Part shown: positions 36,642 through 46,166 of the stretch, piece by piece
Numbering within the stretch: the first letter of the stretch is position 1
How the letters are laid out: the number at the start of each line of letters is the position of its first letter
Assembly: GCF_003576525.1 (NCBI RefSeq)
Contig: NZ_QWUA01000004.1
Span: 62,001 to 126,000, forward strand
Origin: Rummeliibacillus sp. POC4
Lineage (GTDB): Bacteria; Bacillota; Bacilli; Bacillales_A; Planococcaceae
DNA length: 64,000 bases
Direction: 5' to 3'
The notes under the pieces: model-generated
Databases searched by the model: none
What the model was told of the DNA's origin: nothing
Seen by the model: the letters and a program-made list of their open reading frames with translations, nothing else
Translations under genes and position numbers: made by a program

Positions 36642-38732
36642 TTGAATTATCCATCGTTGACATCAGTTCATTTACAACCGTCAAGTGGGCCGATGACTGG
36701 ACAACCATTGGTTTTAAAACAAGGACAAGTTATACATGGAACGATTAAACAACTATATCCAGAGCAAATGGCAGAGGTTCAAATTGGTGGACAACGAATG
36801 ATGGCTAAACTAGAAATCCCATTACAAGCTGGAAATTCGCATTATTTCCAAGTGTCAGGGGTTGAGCCAGATTTACAACTTAAAGTCATTTCAGGGCCTA
36901 TGACACCATCAGCACCTATGTCACAACAAGTTTCTCAATTATTAGAGTCGATGCAATTGCCACAAACAAATGAAATGAAAGAATTAGCGTCGCATCTGCT
37001 AAAAAATAATTTACCGATGACGAAAGAACAAATGCAACAAGCAGAGCAAATTATGAAGACGTTACCTGAGGCAATAAGTTCAAAAGATGCATTGAAAGTT
37101 ATACAAAAATTGATTGAACTAAAATTACCCATCCAACAAAATACATTTCAAGCTGTATTGCAAGGAAGTATGAAACAAGGCTTTACAGAGGTTTTAGGTA
37201 ATCTACAACAATTATTACTCCAAGATGATTCCATTCCTCCAACGTTGCGGGAACAGCTTCAAAATCAACTGCAAATGATCAACAAACCGCTGACCTTAGA
37301 AACTGGAGGCATATTATTAGCCAAAATGTTAGATGTTTTATCTTCTTCATCAGCATCTCCAGCAGATAAATTAACAGTTTTACAACTACTAAAAAGCGCT
37401 GGAATGATGCCGAAAAGTTCAAATCTATTTAACTGGAATACTGCTATTCAACCATCTAACAATGGATTTCTACAACAACTTTCATCAGCATCGCAAACAG
37501 GTAATATGAAGGAAGTGTCAGCGATACTCCAGCAAGTTAAAGAATCATTACAACAAAATTCATCATTATTAGATTCTGAAAAACTGGGGATTCGTCAATC
37601 TATAACAAAGGCAACTACACAACCGACGATTGAAAATGTTCAGGCAGTTACAAAGCATCTAGAAACGGCATTACAAAAATCGCCAATTCAAATGTTAACA
37701 GCAGCTTTGTACACGACGTCCAAAAAAGAAATAACAGAATTGCTACCACAACTAAAAAATGCAATACAAGAGCAGACTTTGTTAACTTCAACACAAAAGG
37801 AAGAATTACTTCAAACAATCCAAAAGATTGATATTGAAAAAAGTATATCTCCTTCAATTCAATCAGTGGTGAAGGAATTACATAACCAATTGTTGAAAGC
37901 TTTTAGCGATTCAGCTCAATTACAACCATTTCAAGAAGATAAACAAGGAATGACTGCGAAGCAACAATTGATGCAAATATTAAATGCAGATATTGCAGAT
38001 GAGCGGAGTACATTTACAAAACTAGTACAAGTAACAACTAGTTCTAAATCAGACTTTATTCAGAACATGCTAATGCAAACGGAAGAACAGCTAGCACAAC
38101 AACTGGATGGTAAAACTTTCGAAACAGCAATCAAACAAACTTTACAAAATTTAGGACTGAGCTATGAAGCGAAGCTAAGCGAGAATTCTTCAAATCTAGA
38201 ACAAATTTCAAGCCAGCTAAAGCCACAATTATTAGGACTTTTACAGGAAGACTCTATTTCAAGTACGACAAAAAATGTAGCGGAACAAGTCGTAGCTCGG
38301 ATGAATGGTATGCAGTATTTATCAGGCGAAAACGGACCACAACATCAACTAATTATGCAAGTACCATTAGAGTTCTTTGGAAAAAAAACAGAAGCAACAT
38401 TACAATGGAATGGCCGTATGAAAAAAGACGGTAAAATTGATGCTGATTATGCACGCATACTTTTTTACTTGCAACTTAGCTCTATTCAAGAAACCGTAAT
38501 CGATATGCAAGTGCAAAGTCGGGTTGTTTCGGTCACTATTTATAACGAAAATGACAACTTGAAGTCTTTAGCTGGGCCATTAAAAAGCGTTCTTAAAAAT
38601 GGCCTTTCACAACATGACTATCAACTTTCTGGTGTTTTTATAAAAAAATATGCAAAGGAACAAACGAATACCAATAGCAAGAAAACATCGGCATCAGAAT
38701 TGCATACGCAAGGAGTCGATATACGTATATGA
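36642..38732 (+). CDS. ylqG: YlqG-like protein with a FliK-type C-terminal domain
   Basis: A 696-residue, Gln/Leu/Ser-rich protein without signal peptide or membrane helix. The first 570 or so residues are low in complexity and probably helical, rich in PLT-, LLQ- and QQL-type segments. The last 110 residues (from about 565, HQLIMQVPLEFFGKKTEA, then DADYARILFYLQLSSIQETVIDMQ) resemble the C-terminal hook-length domain of FliK. It is coupled by a 4-bp overlap to ylqH, which resembles the FlhB domain that FliK contacts. TTG start with AAAGGAGTG upstream. The B. subtilis counterpart at this locus is uncharacterised as far as I know. The FliK relation is inference. Confidence 0.7.
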   Translation: MNYPSLTSVHLQPSSGPMTGQPLVLKQGQVIHGTIKQLYPEQMAEVQIGGQRMMAKLEIPLQAGNSHYFQVSGVEPDLQLKVISGPMTPSAPMSQQVSQLLESMQLPQTNEMKELASHLLKNNLPMTKEQMQQAEQIMKTLPEAISSKDALKVIQKLIELKLPIQQNTFQAVLQGSMKQGFTEVLGNLQQLLLQDDSIPPTLREQLQNQLQMINKPLTLETGGILLAKMLDVLSSSSASPADKLTVLQLLKSAGMMPKSSNLFNWNTAIQPSNNGFLQQLSSASQTGNMKEVSAILQQVKESLQQNSSLLDSEKLGIRQSITKATTQPTIENVQAVTKHLETALQKSPIQMLTAALYTTSKKEITELLPQLKNAIQEQTLLTSTQKEELLQTIQKIDIEKSISPSIQSVVKELHNQLLKAFSDSAQLQPFQEDKQGMTAKQQLMQILNADIADERSTFTKLVQVTTSSKSDFIQNMLMQTEEQLAQQLDGKTFETAIKQTLQNLGLSYEAKLSENSSNLEQISSQLKPQLLGLLQEDSISSTTKNVAEQVVARMNGMQYLSGENGPQHQLIMQVPLEFFGKKTEATLQWNGRMKKDGKIDADYARILFYLQLSSIQETVIDMQVQSRVVSVTIYNENDNLKSLAGPLKSVLKNGLSQHDYQLSGVFIKKYAKEQTNTNSKKTSASELHTQGVDIRI

Positions 38733-39025
38733 ATGAAAGACAACAAACAAGAAAAGAGGCGGTTGCCCTTTCCTATAATCCCTTGAATGCCGATATACCA
38801 AAGGTAATTGCAAAAGGAAAGGGGAAAATCGCTGAAAACATATTGGAACAGGCGAAAGCCCATAATATTCCGATTCAAGAAGATCCCAATCTTGTCCAAC
38901 TACTAGGACAACTAGATTTGAACGAAGCTATTCCAGAAGAACTATATCAAGCAGTTGCGGAAGTATTTGCATTTATTTATAGATTAGATCAATTGCATGA
39001 AAAGTACTCCGATAATAGCCACTAA
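38729..39025 (+). CDS. ylqH: FlhB cytoplasmic-domain-like protein YlqH
   Basis: This 98-residue protein matches the C-terminal part of the flagellar export protein FlhB: AVALSYNPLNADIPKVIAKGKGKIAENI, then IPIQEDPNLVQLL and IPEELYQAVAEVFAFIYRLD. It lacks the membrane helices. It also lacks the NPTH autocleavage motif: the place just before AVALSY reads RKE instead. It therefore resembles the fragment that remains after FlhB cleavage. Stand-alone proteins of this kind are known in several flagellated Firmicutes. It overlaps ylqG by 4 bp. Confidence 0.85.
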   Translation: MNERQQTRKEAVALSYNPLNADIPKVIAKGKGKIAENILEQAKAHNIPIQEDPNLVQLLGQLDLNEAIPEELYQAVAEVFAFIYRLDQLHEKYSDNSH

Positions 39026-39047
39026 TTTTTATATAAAATTAGTGGCT
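39017..39047 (+). terminator. Terminator after ylqH
   Basis: A perfect stem of at least 13 bp (arm AGCCACTAATTTT) runs into TTTTTAG. The left arm overlaps the last codons and stop of ylqH. Confidence 0.92.
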
Positions 39048-39105
39048 TTTTAGTTTATTGGATAATCTGTTATTTTTGGATAAAGAAATGTAGTGAAGTA
39101 GACTA

Positions 39106-39134
39106 TGGACATTATTGTCTGATTTTTATACAAT
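39106..39134 (+). promoter_or_regulatory. Sigma-A promoter of sucC-sucD
   Basis: TGGACA and TACAAT, each one base from consensus, are separated by 17 bp. The predicted start is about 39141, directly before a perfect palindrome. Confidence 0.65.
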
Positions 39135-39142
39135 ATACTTGT

Positions 39143-39162
39143 ATTTCATAATATTATGAAAT
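39143..39162. promoter_or_regulatory. Perfect 20-nt palindrome, possible operator at sucC
   Basis: ATTTCATAATATTATGAAAT reads the same on both strands. It starts about 2 bases after the predicted transcription start and ends 11 bases before the GGGAGG ribosome site. The position suits a repressor operator. It does not match the Rex, CcpC, CodY or CcpA consensus; the half-sites recall Fur-family boxes but lack their central base. Confidence 0.5.
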
Positions 39163-39181
39163 TTAGATGGGAGGATTAAGT

Positions 39182-40342
39182 ATGAACATCCATGAGTATC
39201 AAGGAAAAGAAATTCTTCGTCAATATGGGGTGTCGGTTCCTTCAGGTCGAGTTGCATTCTCACCAGAAGAAGCTGTAAAAGTTGCGAAAGAATTAGATTC
39301 AAAGGTTATAGTGGTAAAAGCTCAAATCCATGCTGGCGGTCGTGGAAAGGCTGGCGGGGTAAAAATCGCTAAAAATTTAGATGAAGTCCGTTCTTATGCT
39401 AAAGAACTGTTAGGTAAAGTACTGGTTACACATCAAACAGGTCCAGAGGGTAAAGAAGTAAAACGCCTATACATAGAGGCTGGTTCTGATATTAAAAAGG
39501 AATATTATCTTAGCTTTTTAGTAGACCGAGCTACTTCAAGAGTAACAGTAATGGGCTCAGAAGAAGGCGGTATGGACATCGAAGAAGTAGCGGAAAAGAA
39601 TCCGGAAAAGATTTTCAAAGAAGTCGTTGACCCAGTTGTTGGACTTACTGGATTCCAAGCAAGACGACTTGCATTTAATATGAATATTCCAAATCAATTA
39701 ATCAATAAAACTGCAAATTTAATGCTAGGTTTATATAAAGCGTTTACAGAAAAAGATGCGTCTATCTTAGAAATTAACCCACTAGCAATAACAGGGGATA
39801 ATGAAGTACAAGCATTAGATGCAAAATTTAATTTTGATAGCAATTCGTTATATCGCCATAAAGATATTGTTGAATTGCGTGACTTTGATGAAGAAGATCC
39901 AAAAGAAATAGAAGCCTCAAAATATGATCTAAATTATGTAACTTTGGATGGTAATATTGGTTGTATGGTAAATGGAGCAGGTCTAGCGATGTCAACAATG
40001 GATACCATTAGTTACTACGGAGGACACCCTGCAAACTTCCTTGACGTTGGTGGTGGTGCAACTGCTGAAAAAGTAACGGAAGCATTTAAAATTATCTTGT
40101 CAGATTCAAATGTAAAGGGAATTTTCGTTAATATTTTTGGTGGCATTATGAAATGTGATGTTATTGCAGAAGGCGTAATTGTAGCTGCAAAAGAAGTGGG
40201 GTTAAATGTACCATTAGTAGTCCGTTTAGAAGGGACAAATGTTAATTTAGGGAAAAAATTACTGAATGAATCAGGCTTAAATATTGTAGCTGCAGATTCC
40301 ATGGGTGACGGTGCTCAAAAAATCGTAGAACTTGTAGGCTAA
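39182..40342 (+). CDS. sucC: Succinyl-CoA synthetase, beta subunit (ADP-forming)
   Basis: SucC with SucD interconverts succinyl-CoA and succinate with formation of a nucleoside triphosphate in the TCA cycle. The ATP-grasp domain starts [17 protein letters not shown], with [22 protein letters not shown] and, in the C-terminal domain, [11 protein letters not shown] and [13 protein letters not shown] at 39182 is chosen since GGGAGG lies 7 bp before it; the ATG at 39167 lies upstream of that ribosome site. Length 386. Confidence 0.96.
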   Translation: MNIHEYQGKEILRQYGVSVPSGRVAFSPEEAVKVAKELDSKVIVVKAQIHAGGRGKAGGVKIAKNLDEVRSYAKELLGKVLVTHQTGPEGKEVKRLYIEAGSDIKKEYYLSFLVDRATSRVTVMGSEEGGMDIEEVAEKNPEKIFKEVVDPVVGLTGFQARRLAFNMNIPNQLINKTANLMLGLYKAFTEKDASILEINPLAITGDNEVQALDAKFNFDSNSLYRHKDIVELRDFDEEDPKEIEASKYDLNYVTLDGNIGCMVNGAGLAMSTMDTISYYGGHPANFLDVGGGATAEKVTEAFKIILSDSNVKGIFVNIFGGIMKCDVIAEGVIVAAKEVGLNVPLVVRLEGTNVNLGKKLLNESGLNIVAADSMGDGAQKIVELVG

Positions 40343-40358
40343 GAAGGGCGGGATCAGG

Positions 40359-41261
40359 ATGAGTATTTATATCAACAAAGATACAAAAGTATTGGTACAA
40401 GGCATTACAGGTTCGACAGCGCTTTTCCATACCAAACAAATGCTTGAATACGGTACTAAAATAGTAGCAGGTGTGACTCCAGGGAAGGCTGGTACTTCAG
40501 TTGAGGGTGTACCAGTATTTAATACTGTTTTGGAAGCAAAAAATGAAACAGGTGCTAATGTTTCTGTTATTTATGTTCCGGCACCATTTGCGGCAGATGC
40601 AATCTTGGAAGCTGTTGATGCCGAACTTGATATGGTGATTTGTATTACAGAACATATACCTGTACTTGATATGGTAAATGTTAAACGTTATATGGAAGGA
40701 AAGAAAACACGTTTAATAGGACCAAACTGTCCGGGCGTCATTTCTGCAGATGAATGTAAAATTGGTATTATGCCAGGATATATTCATACAAAAGGTCATG
40801 TAGGTGTTGTATCTCGCTCTGGTACATTAACATATGAAGCAGTACATCAATTAACGGTAGAAGGCATTGGCCAAACTACAGCAGTCGGAATTGGTGGGGA
40901 CCCTGTAAACGGCACAAACTTCATAGATGTATTAAAAGAATTTGAAGCAGATCCAGAAACATATGGAGTTATCATGATTGGAGAAATCGGTGGTACAGCT
41001 GAAGAAGAAGCTGCAGAATGGATTAAAGCAAACATGACAAAACCTGTTGTAGGATTCATCGGTGGTCAAACAGCACCTCCTGGTAAACGTATGGGGCATG
41101 CAGGAGCTATTATTTCAGGTGGTAAAGGTACTGCAAAAGAAAAGATCAAAAAGATGAATGAATGCGGTATCGAAGTAGCTCCAACACCATCAGTTATTGG
41201 CGAAACATTTATTCGAGTGATTAAAGAAAAGGGCTTGTACGAAAAGTGTAAAACCCATTAG
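40359..41261 (+). CDS. sucD: Succinyl-CoA synthetase, alpha subunit
   Basis: The alpha subunit binds CoA and carries the phosphohistidine intermediate. It shows the CoA-binding [14 protein letters not shown], the [20 protein letters not shown] loop and the active-site histidine in [10 protein letters not shown] near residue 247. Length 300. It lies 16 bp downstream of sucC and is followed by a terminator. Confidence 0.96.
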   Translation: MSIYINKDTKVLVQGITGSTALFHTKQMLEYGTKIVAGVTPGKAGTSVEGVPVFNTVLEAKNETGANVSVIYVPAPFAADAILEAVDAELDMVICITEHIPVLDMVNVKRYMEGKKTRLIGPNCPGVISADECKIGIMPGYIHTKGHVGVVSRSGTLTYEAVHQLTVEGIGQTTAVGIGGDPVNGTNFIDVLKEFEADPETYGVIMIGEIGGTAEEEAAEWIKANMTKPVVGFIGGQTAPPGKRMGHAGAIISGGKGTAKEKIKKMNECGIEVAPTPSVIGETFIRVIKEKGLYEKCKTH

Positions 41262-41267
41262 AATGAG

Positions 41268-41294
41268 AGTGTAGTACTAAAATAGTACTGCACT
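41268..41294 (+). terminator. Terminator after sucD
   Basis: An 11-bp stem (AGTGTAGTACT with AGTACTGCACT, one G-U pair), 5-nt loop, then TTCTTT. The U-run is short. Confidence 0.72.
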
Positions 41295-41311
41295 TTCTTT
41301 ATAAATAGTCT

Positions 41312-41341
41312 TTGATAAAGCTTGTTTGTTTAAAGTATAAT
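41312..41341 (+). promoter_or_regulatory. Sigma-A promoter of dprA
   Basis: TTGATA and a perfect TATAAT are spaced by 18 bp, 22 bp before the dprA ATG. Confidence 0.6.
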
Positions 41342-41363
41342 TGCATATTAATGGAGGGAAGTT

Positions 41364-42260
41364 ATGTACGATGTAAATTTTACAGAAAGATTACTTGCAC
41401 TACATTATGTGTTTCCTGTTCCCCTTAACAGGTTGCAGAAATTGTTTGAAGTAGATCCAGATTTAACACAATTAGATCAAATATCTACTCAAAAACTAGC
41501 TGGATATTTGAATTTATCTGTCGAAAAAGCTGGAATTTTACAAGAAAACTATATAAAAACGCTTAATTCCCCATTAAATGAAGCGTATATGGCACATAAT
41601 ATCTTCCCCATACCTTTTCATCATTCATTATATCCCAACAAATTACTTGCATCATATGACCCACCAGTTGTACTTTATACAAAAGGATTAGTTGATATTT
41701 TGAAGAATTGGCGTAGAATTGCAATAGTTGGTTCAAGACAAGCTACAAATTATTCTGAAAAAATATTAAACTATATAATACCACCATTAGTAGAACAAAA
41801 GTATGTTATTGTTAGTGGGTTAGCTAAAGGTGCAGATCGCATGGCTCATGAAGCAACAATAAAATTTTCTGGTCAAACAATTGGAGTATTAGGTCATGGT
41901 TTGTTTCACCTTTATCCAAAAGAAAATCGTAAATTAGCTGAAATTATGGAGAAAGAACATTTGCTTATAAGCGAATATCCGCCATATGTAAAACCACAAA
42001 AATGGCATTTTCCGATGCGCAATCGTATTATAAGTGGTATGTCTGAAGGGATACTTGTTACTGAGGCAGCAGAAAAAAGTGGTACTTTAAGTACGATTGA
42101 TCATGGTTTAGAAAACGGTAAGCATATATTCGTTGTGCCAGGTGATATAACAAAACCACTTTCTAAGGGACCACATAAATTGCTATTAGAAGGTGCAATG
42201 CCTGTGTGGAACGGTTATCAAATTATAGAAGAAATAGAAGGATTTCTACTTTCTAAATGA
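41364..42260 (+). CDS. dprA: DNA-processing protein DprA (Smf)
   Basis: DprA protects incoming single-stranded DNA and loads RecA during natural transformation. The 298-residue protein has a short N-terminal helical domain (about 1-75) and the Rossmann-like core: VGSRQATNYSEK, SGLAKGADRMAHEA, WHFPMRNRIISGMSEG, VTEAAEKSGTLSTIDHG and FVVPGD. The C-terminal DML1-like domain of some relatives is absent, as in B. subtilis. The presence of dprA does not by itself show competence. GGAGGG precedes the ATG. Confidence 0.94.
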   Translation: MYDVNFTERLLALHYVFPVPLNRLQKLFEVDPDLTQLDQISTQKLAGYLNLSVEKAGILQENYIKTLNSPLNEAYMAHNIFPIPFHHSLYPNKLLASYDPPVVLYTKGLVDILKNWRRIAIVGSRQATNYSEKILNYIIPPLVEQKYVIVSGLAKGADRMAHEATIKFSGQTIGVLGHGLFHLYPKENRKLAEIMEKEHLLISEYPPYVKPQKWHFPMRNRIISGMSEGILVTEAAEKSGTLSTIDHGLENGKHIFVVPGDITKPLSKGPHKLLLEGAMPVWNGYQIIEEIEGFLLSK

Positions 42261-42267
42261 AAAAGGG

Positions 42268-42296
42268 TTGCAAAAATACAAATTCTGTTATACATT
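42268..42296 (+). promoter_or_regulatory. Candidate promoter of topA within an inverted repeat
   Basis: TTGCAA and TACATT are spaced by 17 bp. The same bases form an inverted repeat TTGCAAAA (42268-42275) with TTTTGCAA (42295-42302), which may instead serve as a weak terminator for dprA. The two readings cannot be separated by eye. Confidence 0.35.
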
Positions 42297-42353
42297 TTGC
42301 AACAGGTATTTCTTTTGGAAAATGAAACAACACCTCTATAAGGGGGAAATTTA

Positions 42354-44429
42354 ATGTCGGATTATTTAGTTATAGTGGAATCGCCCGCAAAAGCAAAAAC
42401 AATCGAGCGATATTTAGGAAAAAAATATAAAGTAAAAGCTTCAATAGGTCATGTACGCGACCTTCCAAAAAGTCAAATGGCTATTGATACAGAAAACAAT
42501 TACGAACCAAGATATATAACGATTCGTGGTAAAGGCCCCGTTTTACAAGATTTGAAATCTGCAGCGAAGAAAGCAAAGAAAATATATCTCGCAGCCGATC
42601 CAGACCGTGAAGGGGAAGCAATAGCTTGGCACTTAGCAACTGCTTTGAATATTGATATTGAATCAGATTGCCGTGTAGTATTTAATGAGATAACAAAGGA
42701 TGCGATTAAAGAGTCCTTTAAGCATCCACGTCCAATTGATATGGATTTAGTTGATGCGCAACAAGCAAGAAGAATTTTAGATAGGCTTGTTGGATATAAT
42801 ATTAGCCCTTTATTATGGAAGAAAGTTAAAAAAGGATTATCAGCAGGTCGTGTTCAATCCACAGCATTACGTCTGATTATTGACCGTGAAAATGAAATCA
42901 AGAACTTCCAACCAGAAGAATACTGGACAATTGAGGGGAATTTCCAAAAAGGCAAAAAAACATTTGATGCCTCATTTTATGGAATAGCAAAAGAAAAAAT
43001 TAAATTATCAAATGAACAAGAAGTAGGAGAAATTCTTAACCAAATCAATGGCAACGATTTTCAAGTGAAAAAAATTGTTAAAAGAGAACGTAAAAGAAAT
43101 GCTTCACCTGCATTTACTACTTCATCTTTACAACAAGAAGCTGCTAGAAAGTTGAATTTCCGTGCTCGAAAAACAATGATGCTTGCGCAACAATTATACG
43201 AAGGTATAGATGTTGGAAAAGAAGGTACAGTAGGTTTAATCACATATATGCGTACAGACTCTACACGTATCTCTGAAACAGCTAAAAAAGAAGCTCATGA
43301 ATATATTGAACAAAATTATGGATCTGAGTATACGACTTTAATTACTCAACAAGCAAAAAATAAAGAAAATGCACAAGATGCACATGAAGCTATTCGACCT
43401 ACAAGTACATTGCGTCATCCTGATCAATTGAAAGCAGTCTTATCTAGAGATCAATTGCGATTATATCGTTTGATTTGGGAAAGATTTGTTGCAAGCCAAA
43501 TGGCACCAGCAATATTAGATACAGTAACCACAGATTTACAAAATGGTGAAATCATCTTCCGTGCATCTGGCTCAAATGTAAAATTCCCTGGTTTTATGAA
43601 GCTCTATATTGAAGGTTCTGATGATCAAAAAGAAGAAAAAGATAAACTTCTGCCTCCAATGGAGCAAGGTGATGTTGTGAATAGTTTAGAAATTGAACCG
43701 AAACAACATTTCACTCAACCGCCACCACGCTTCTCAGAAGCACGTCTAGTTAAAACGTTAGAGGAGCTAGGTATAGGAAGACCATCTACTTATGCACCAA
43801 CATTAGACACTATTCAAAAGCGTGGCTACGTTACATTAGAAGCGAAACGATTTGTTCCTACTGAACTTGGGGAAATTGTCCATTCATTAGTGCTTGAATT
43901 TTTCCCGGGAATTATTGATATTGAATTTACTGCGCAAATGGAAAAAGACTTAGATAGTATTGAAGATGGTAACGTCAAATGGGTTCAAATTATTGATGAT
44001 TTCTATCGGAAATTTGAAAAGGATTTGAGACATGCAGAAATTGCAATGGAAAAAGTAGAGATTAAGGATGAACCAGCAGGTGAGGATTGCGAACAATGTG
44101 GATCACCTATGGTCTTTAAGTTAGGACGATATGGAAAATTTATGGCTTGTAGTAATTTCCCAGAATGCCGTAATACAAAAGCAATTGTGAAAGAGATCGG
44201 TGTGAAATGTCCAAAATGTAAAGAGGGCGAAATCGTCGAAAGAAAAAGTAAGACAAAACGCATTTTTTACGGATGTAACCGCTATCCAGATTGTGACTTT
44301 GTCTCATGGGATAAACCTATCAACCGTCCATGTCCGAAATGTAATGAATTATTAGTAGAAAAGAAAATTAAAAAAGGTATTCAAGTCCAATGTACAAGTT
44401 GTGATTATAAAGAAGAACCTACACAATGA
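42354..44429 (+). CDS. topA: DNA topoisomerase I
   Basis: Type IA topoisomerase that relaxes negative supercoils. The Toprim domain has [11 protein letters not shown] at the N-terminus and [13 protein letters not shown]. The catalytic tyrosine is in [13 protein letters not shown] near residue 298. Three C-terminal zinc ribbons follow (about 580-691): CEQCGSP...CSNFPEC, CPKCKEG...CNRYPDC and CPKCNEL...CTSC. The 691-residue length matches B. subtilis. AAGGGGG precedes the ATG. Confidence 0.96.
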   Translation: MSDYLVIVESPAKAKTIERYLGKKYKVKASIGHVRDLPKSQMAIDTENNYEPRYITIRGKGPVLQDLKSAAKKAKKIYLAADPDREGEAIAWHLATALNIDIESDCRVVFNEITKDAIKESFKHPRPIDMDLVDAQQARRILDRLVGYNISPLLWKKVKKGLSAGRVQSTALRLIIDRENEIKNFQPEEYWTIEGNFQKGKKTFDASFYGIAKEKIKLSNEQEVGEILNQINGNDFQVKKIVKRERKRNASPAFTTSSLQQEAARKLNFRARKTMMLAQQLYEGIDVGKEGTVGLITYMRTDSTRISETAKKEAHEYIEQNYGSEYTTLITQQAKNKENAQDAHEAIRPTSTLRHPDQLKAVLSRDQLRLYRLIWERFVASQMAPAILDTVTTDLQNGEIIFRASGSNVKFPGFMKLYIEGSDDQKEEKDKLLPPMEQGDVVNSLEIEPKQHFTQPPPRFSEARLVKTLEELGIGRPSTYAPTLDTIQKRGYVTLEAKRFVPTELGEIVHSLVLEFFPGIIDIEFTAQMEKDLDSIEDGNVKWVQIIDDFYRKFEKDLRHAEIAMEKVEIKDEPAGEDCEQCGSPMVFKLGRYGKFMACSNFPECRNTKAIVKEIGVKCPKCKEGEIVERKSKTKRIFYGCNRYPDCDFVSWDKPINRPCPKCNELLVEKKIKKGIQVQCTSCDYKEEPTQ

Positions 44430-44457
44430 TTTAGTTAGAAAGCAGGTAAATAATAGA

Positions 44458-45774
44458 ATGACACCAATTGTAAATGTAATCGGAGCAGGTTTAGCTGGAA
44501 GTGAAGCTGCTTGGCAAATCGCGAAAAGAGGCGTACAAGTTCGACTATATGAAATGCGCCCAGTAAAACAAACACCCGCACATCATACAGATAAATTTGC
44601 TGAACTAGTTTGTAGTAATTCACTAAGAGCAAATAATTTAACTAATGCAGTAGGCGTAATTAAAGAAGAAATGCGTCAATTGGACTCAATCATTATTGAA
44701 GCTGCTGACAATTGTTCAGTACCAGCTGGTGGTGCATTGGCTGTAGATAGACACGAATTCTCAGGATATATTACAGAAAAAGTAAAAAATCACCCACTTG
44801 TGGAAGTAATTCATGAAGAAGTAACAGAAATTCCGGATGAAGGGATTACAGTTATTGCAACTGGTCCACTTACTTCAAAAGCTTTAGCTGATAAAATCCA
44901 ACAATTAACAGGAGAAGATTATTTATATTTCTATGATGCTGCAGCACCTATTATTGAAAAAGACAGTATCGATATGGATAAAGTGTACTTAAAATCTCGT
45001 TACGATAAAGGTGAAGCTGCTTATTTAAACTGTCCTATGACAGAAGATGAGTTCTATGCATTCCAAAAAGCACTTGTTGAAGCAGAAAAAGCACCCTTAA
45101 ACGAATTTGAAAAAGAAAAGTATTTTGAAGGTTGTATGCCGATTGAAGTTATGGCAGAAAGAGGACCAAAAACAATGCTTTTCGGGCCTATGAAACCGGT
45201 AGGCTTAGAAGATCCTAAGACTGGAAAACGACCATTCGCAGTAGTTCAGCTTCGTCAAGACGATGCAGCAGGAACACTATATAATATCGTTGGATTCCAA
45301 ACACATTTAAAATGGGGTGCACAAAAAGAAGTATTTCGTATGATTCCTGGATTAGAGAATGTTGAAATTGTACGTTATGGAGTTATGCATCGAAATACAT
45401 TTATCAATTCACCAAAAGCTTTAGCACCAACATATCAACTAAAAAGTAAGCCAAACATCTTCTTTGCTGGTCAAATGACAGGTGTAGAAGGTTATGTAGA
45501 ATCAGCAGGAAGTGGTTTAATCGCTGGGATTAATGCAGCTCATTTAGCATTACAACAAGATTTATATATCTTCCCTGCTGAAACTGCTTTAGGAAGTATG
45601 GCTCGTTATATAACAGAAGCCGATCCAAAACATTTCCAACCGATGAATGTGAACTTTGGTCTTTTCCCAGCTCTAGGTGAAAAAATTAAATCAAAACAAG
45701 AACGTGGAGAAAAGCATGCAGAACGTGCTTTAAATGCATTAAAACAATTTAAATCCACAATAGAAGTACTATAG
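44458..45774 (+). CDS. trmFO: Folate-dependent tRNA (uracil-54-C5)-methyltransferase TrmFO (Gid)
   Basis: TrmFO makes ribothymidine 54 in the tRNA T-loop using methylenetetrahydrofolate and FAD. The FAD-binding [11 protein letters not shown] starts near residue 9. Catalytic cysteines are Cys52 (ELVCSNSLR) and Cys226 ([10 protein letters not shown]). [17 protein letters not shown] and [11 protein letters not shown] are further signatures. ATG at 44458 gives 438 residues and the usual start; an upstream in-frame ATA-type extension overlapping topA is rejected. Its ribosome site (AGCAGG) is weak. Confidence 0.95.
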   Translation: MTPIVNVIGAGLAGSEAAWQIAKRGVQVRLYEMRPVKQTPAHHTDKFAELVCSNSLRANNLTNAVGVIKEEMRQLDSIIIEAADNCSVPAGGALAVDRHEFSGYITEKVKNHPLVEVIHEEVTEIPDEGITVIATGPLTSKALADKIQQLTGEDYLYFYDAAAPIIEKDSIDMDKVYLKSRYDKGEAAYLNCPMTEDEFYAFQKALVEAEKAPLNEFEKEKYFEGCMPIEVMAERGPKTMLFGPMKPVGLEDPKTGKRPFAVVQLRQDDAAGTLYNIVGFQTHLKWGAQKEVFRMIPGLENVEIVRYGVMHRNTFINSPKALAPTYQLKSKPNIFFAGQMTGVEGYVESAGSGLIAGINAAHLALQQDLYIFPAETALGSMARYITEADPKHFQPMNVNFGLFPALGEKIKSKQERGEKHAERALNALKQFKSTIEVL

Positions 45775-45820
45775 ATTTTTACACTTTTAATGAGTAGAAA
45801 ATCCAAAATAAATTTCAAAT

Positions 45821-45849
45821 GAGACATAAAAAATAATATTGTATATAAT
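45821..45849 (+). promoter_or_regulatory. Orphan promoter-like element upstream of a terminator
   Basis: GAGACA and a perfect TATAAT are separated by 17 bp. Transcription would start near 45856 and meet the terminator 50-80 bases later, giving a transcript of about 85 nt with no coding capacity. Confidence 0.35.
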
Positions 45850-45902
45850 TATCCAGTGTCTTGGATTTTAAATTTGTTAAAATTTTGTTTAATAGTTTGC
45901 GT

Positions 45903-45936
45903 AAGTCCTTAAATGTTGTTATACTTTTAAGGGCTT
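45903..45936 (+). terminator. Terminator between trmFO and xerC
   Basis: An 11-bp stem (AAGTCCTTAAA with TTTAAGGGCTT, one G-U pair), 12-nt loop, then TTTTTTC. It ends topA-trmFO, or the short orphan transcript starting near 45856. Confidence 0.82.
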
Positions 45937-46089
45937 TTTTCTTTGCAATTATTTTTTTTTGCGTTTAATCGGTTTTTTTTAGGATAAATACTTCCATAAT
46001 TAGGTATACTACACATAAAATATGTTTAATAAAATATTCATACAAAAAAATGTCATAAATCTACTGAAAATTGCCATAGTCTAAGTTGT

Positions 46090-46103
46090 GGAAAGCGTTT
46101 TCG
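46090..46103. promoter_or_regulatory. CcpA-like (cre) site upstream of xerC
   Basis: GGAAAGCGTTTTCG keeps the full core GAAAGCGTTTTC of a cre box and differs from TGAAAGCGTTTTCA only at its two end bases. The flanks extend an inverted repeat AAAGCG/CGCTTT. It lies 63 bp before the xerC ATG. Confidence 0.45.
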
Positions 46104-46166
46104 CTTTATTTAATTGTGTTACAGTGAGAAAATAGAACAGAAAACGTGAGTAGATGAGGTGTTCCT

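Larger units (their letters stand above)
45775..46166. other. 392-bp intergenic region between trmFO and xerC
   Basis: This AT-rich gap holds no supported protein gene. It contains a promoter-like pair (45821-45849), a clear terminator (45903-45936) and a CcpA-like palindrome (46090-46103) ahead of xerC. I could not assign a convincing sigma-A promoter to xerC: a TATACT at 46005-46010 region has no adequate -35. Confidence 0.7.

Noticed and set aside
45963-45987. Sigma-B-like GTTTAA-N13-GGATAA in the trmFO-xerC gap
   Set aside because: The -10 matches the GGGTAT consensus at only 4 of 6 positions, it lies about 180 bp from xerC, and such AT-rich hexamers are frequent by chance.
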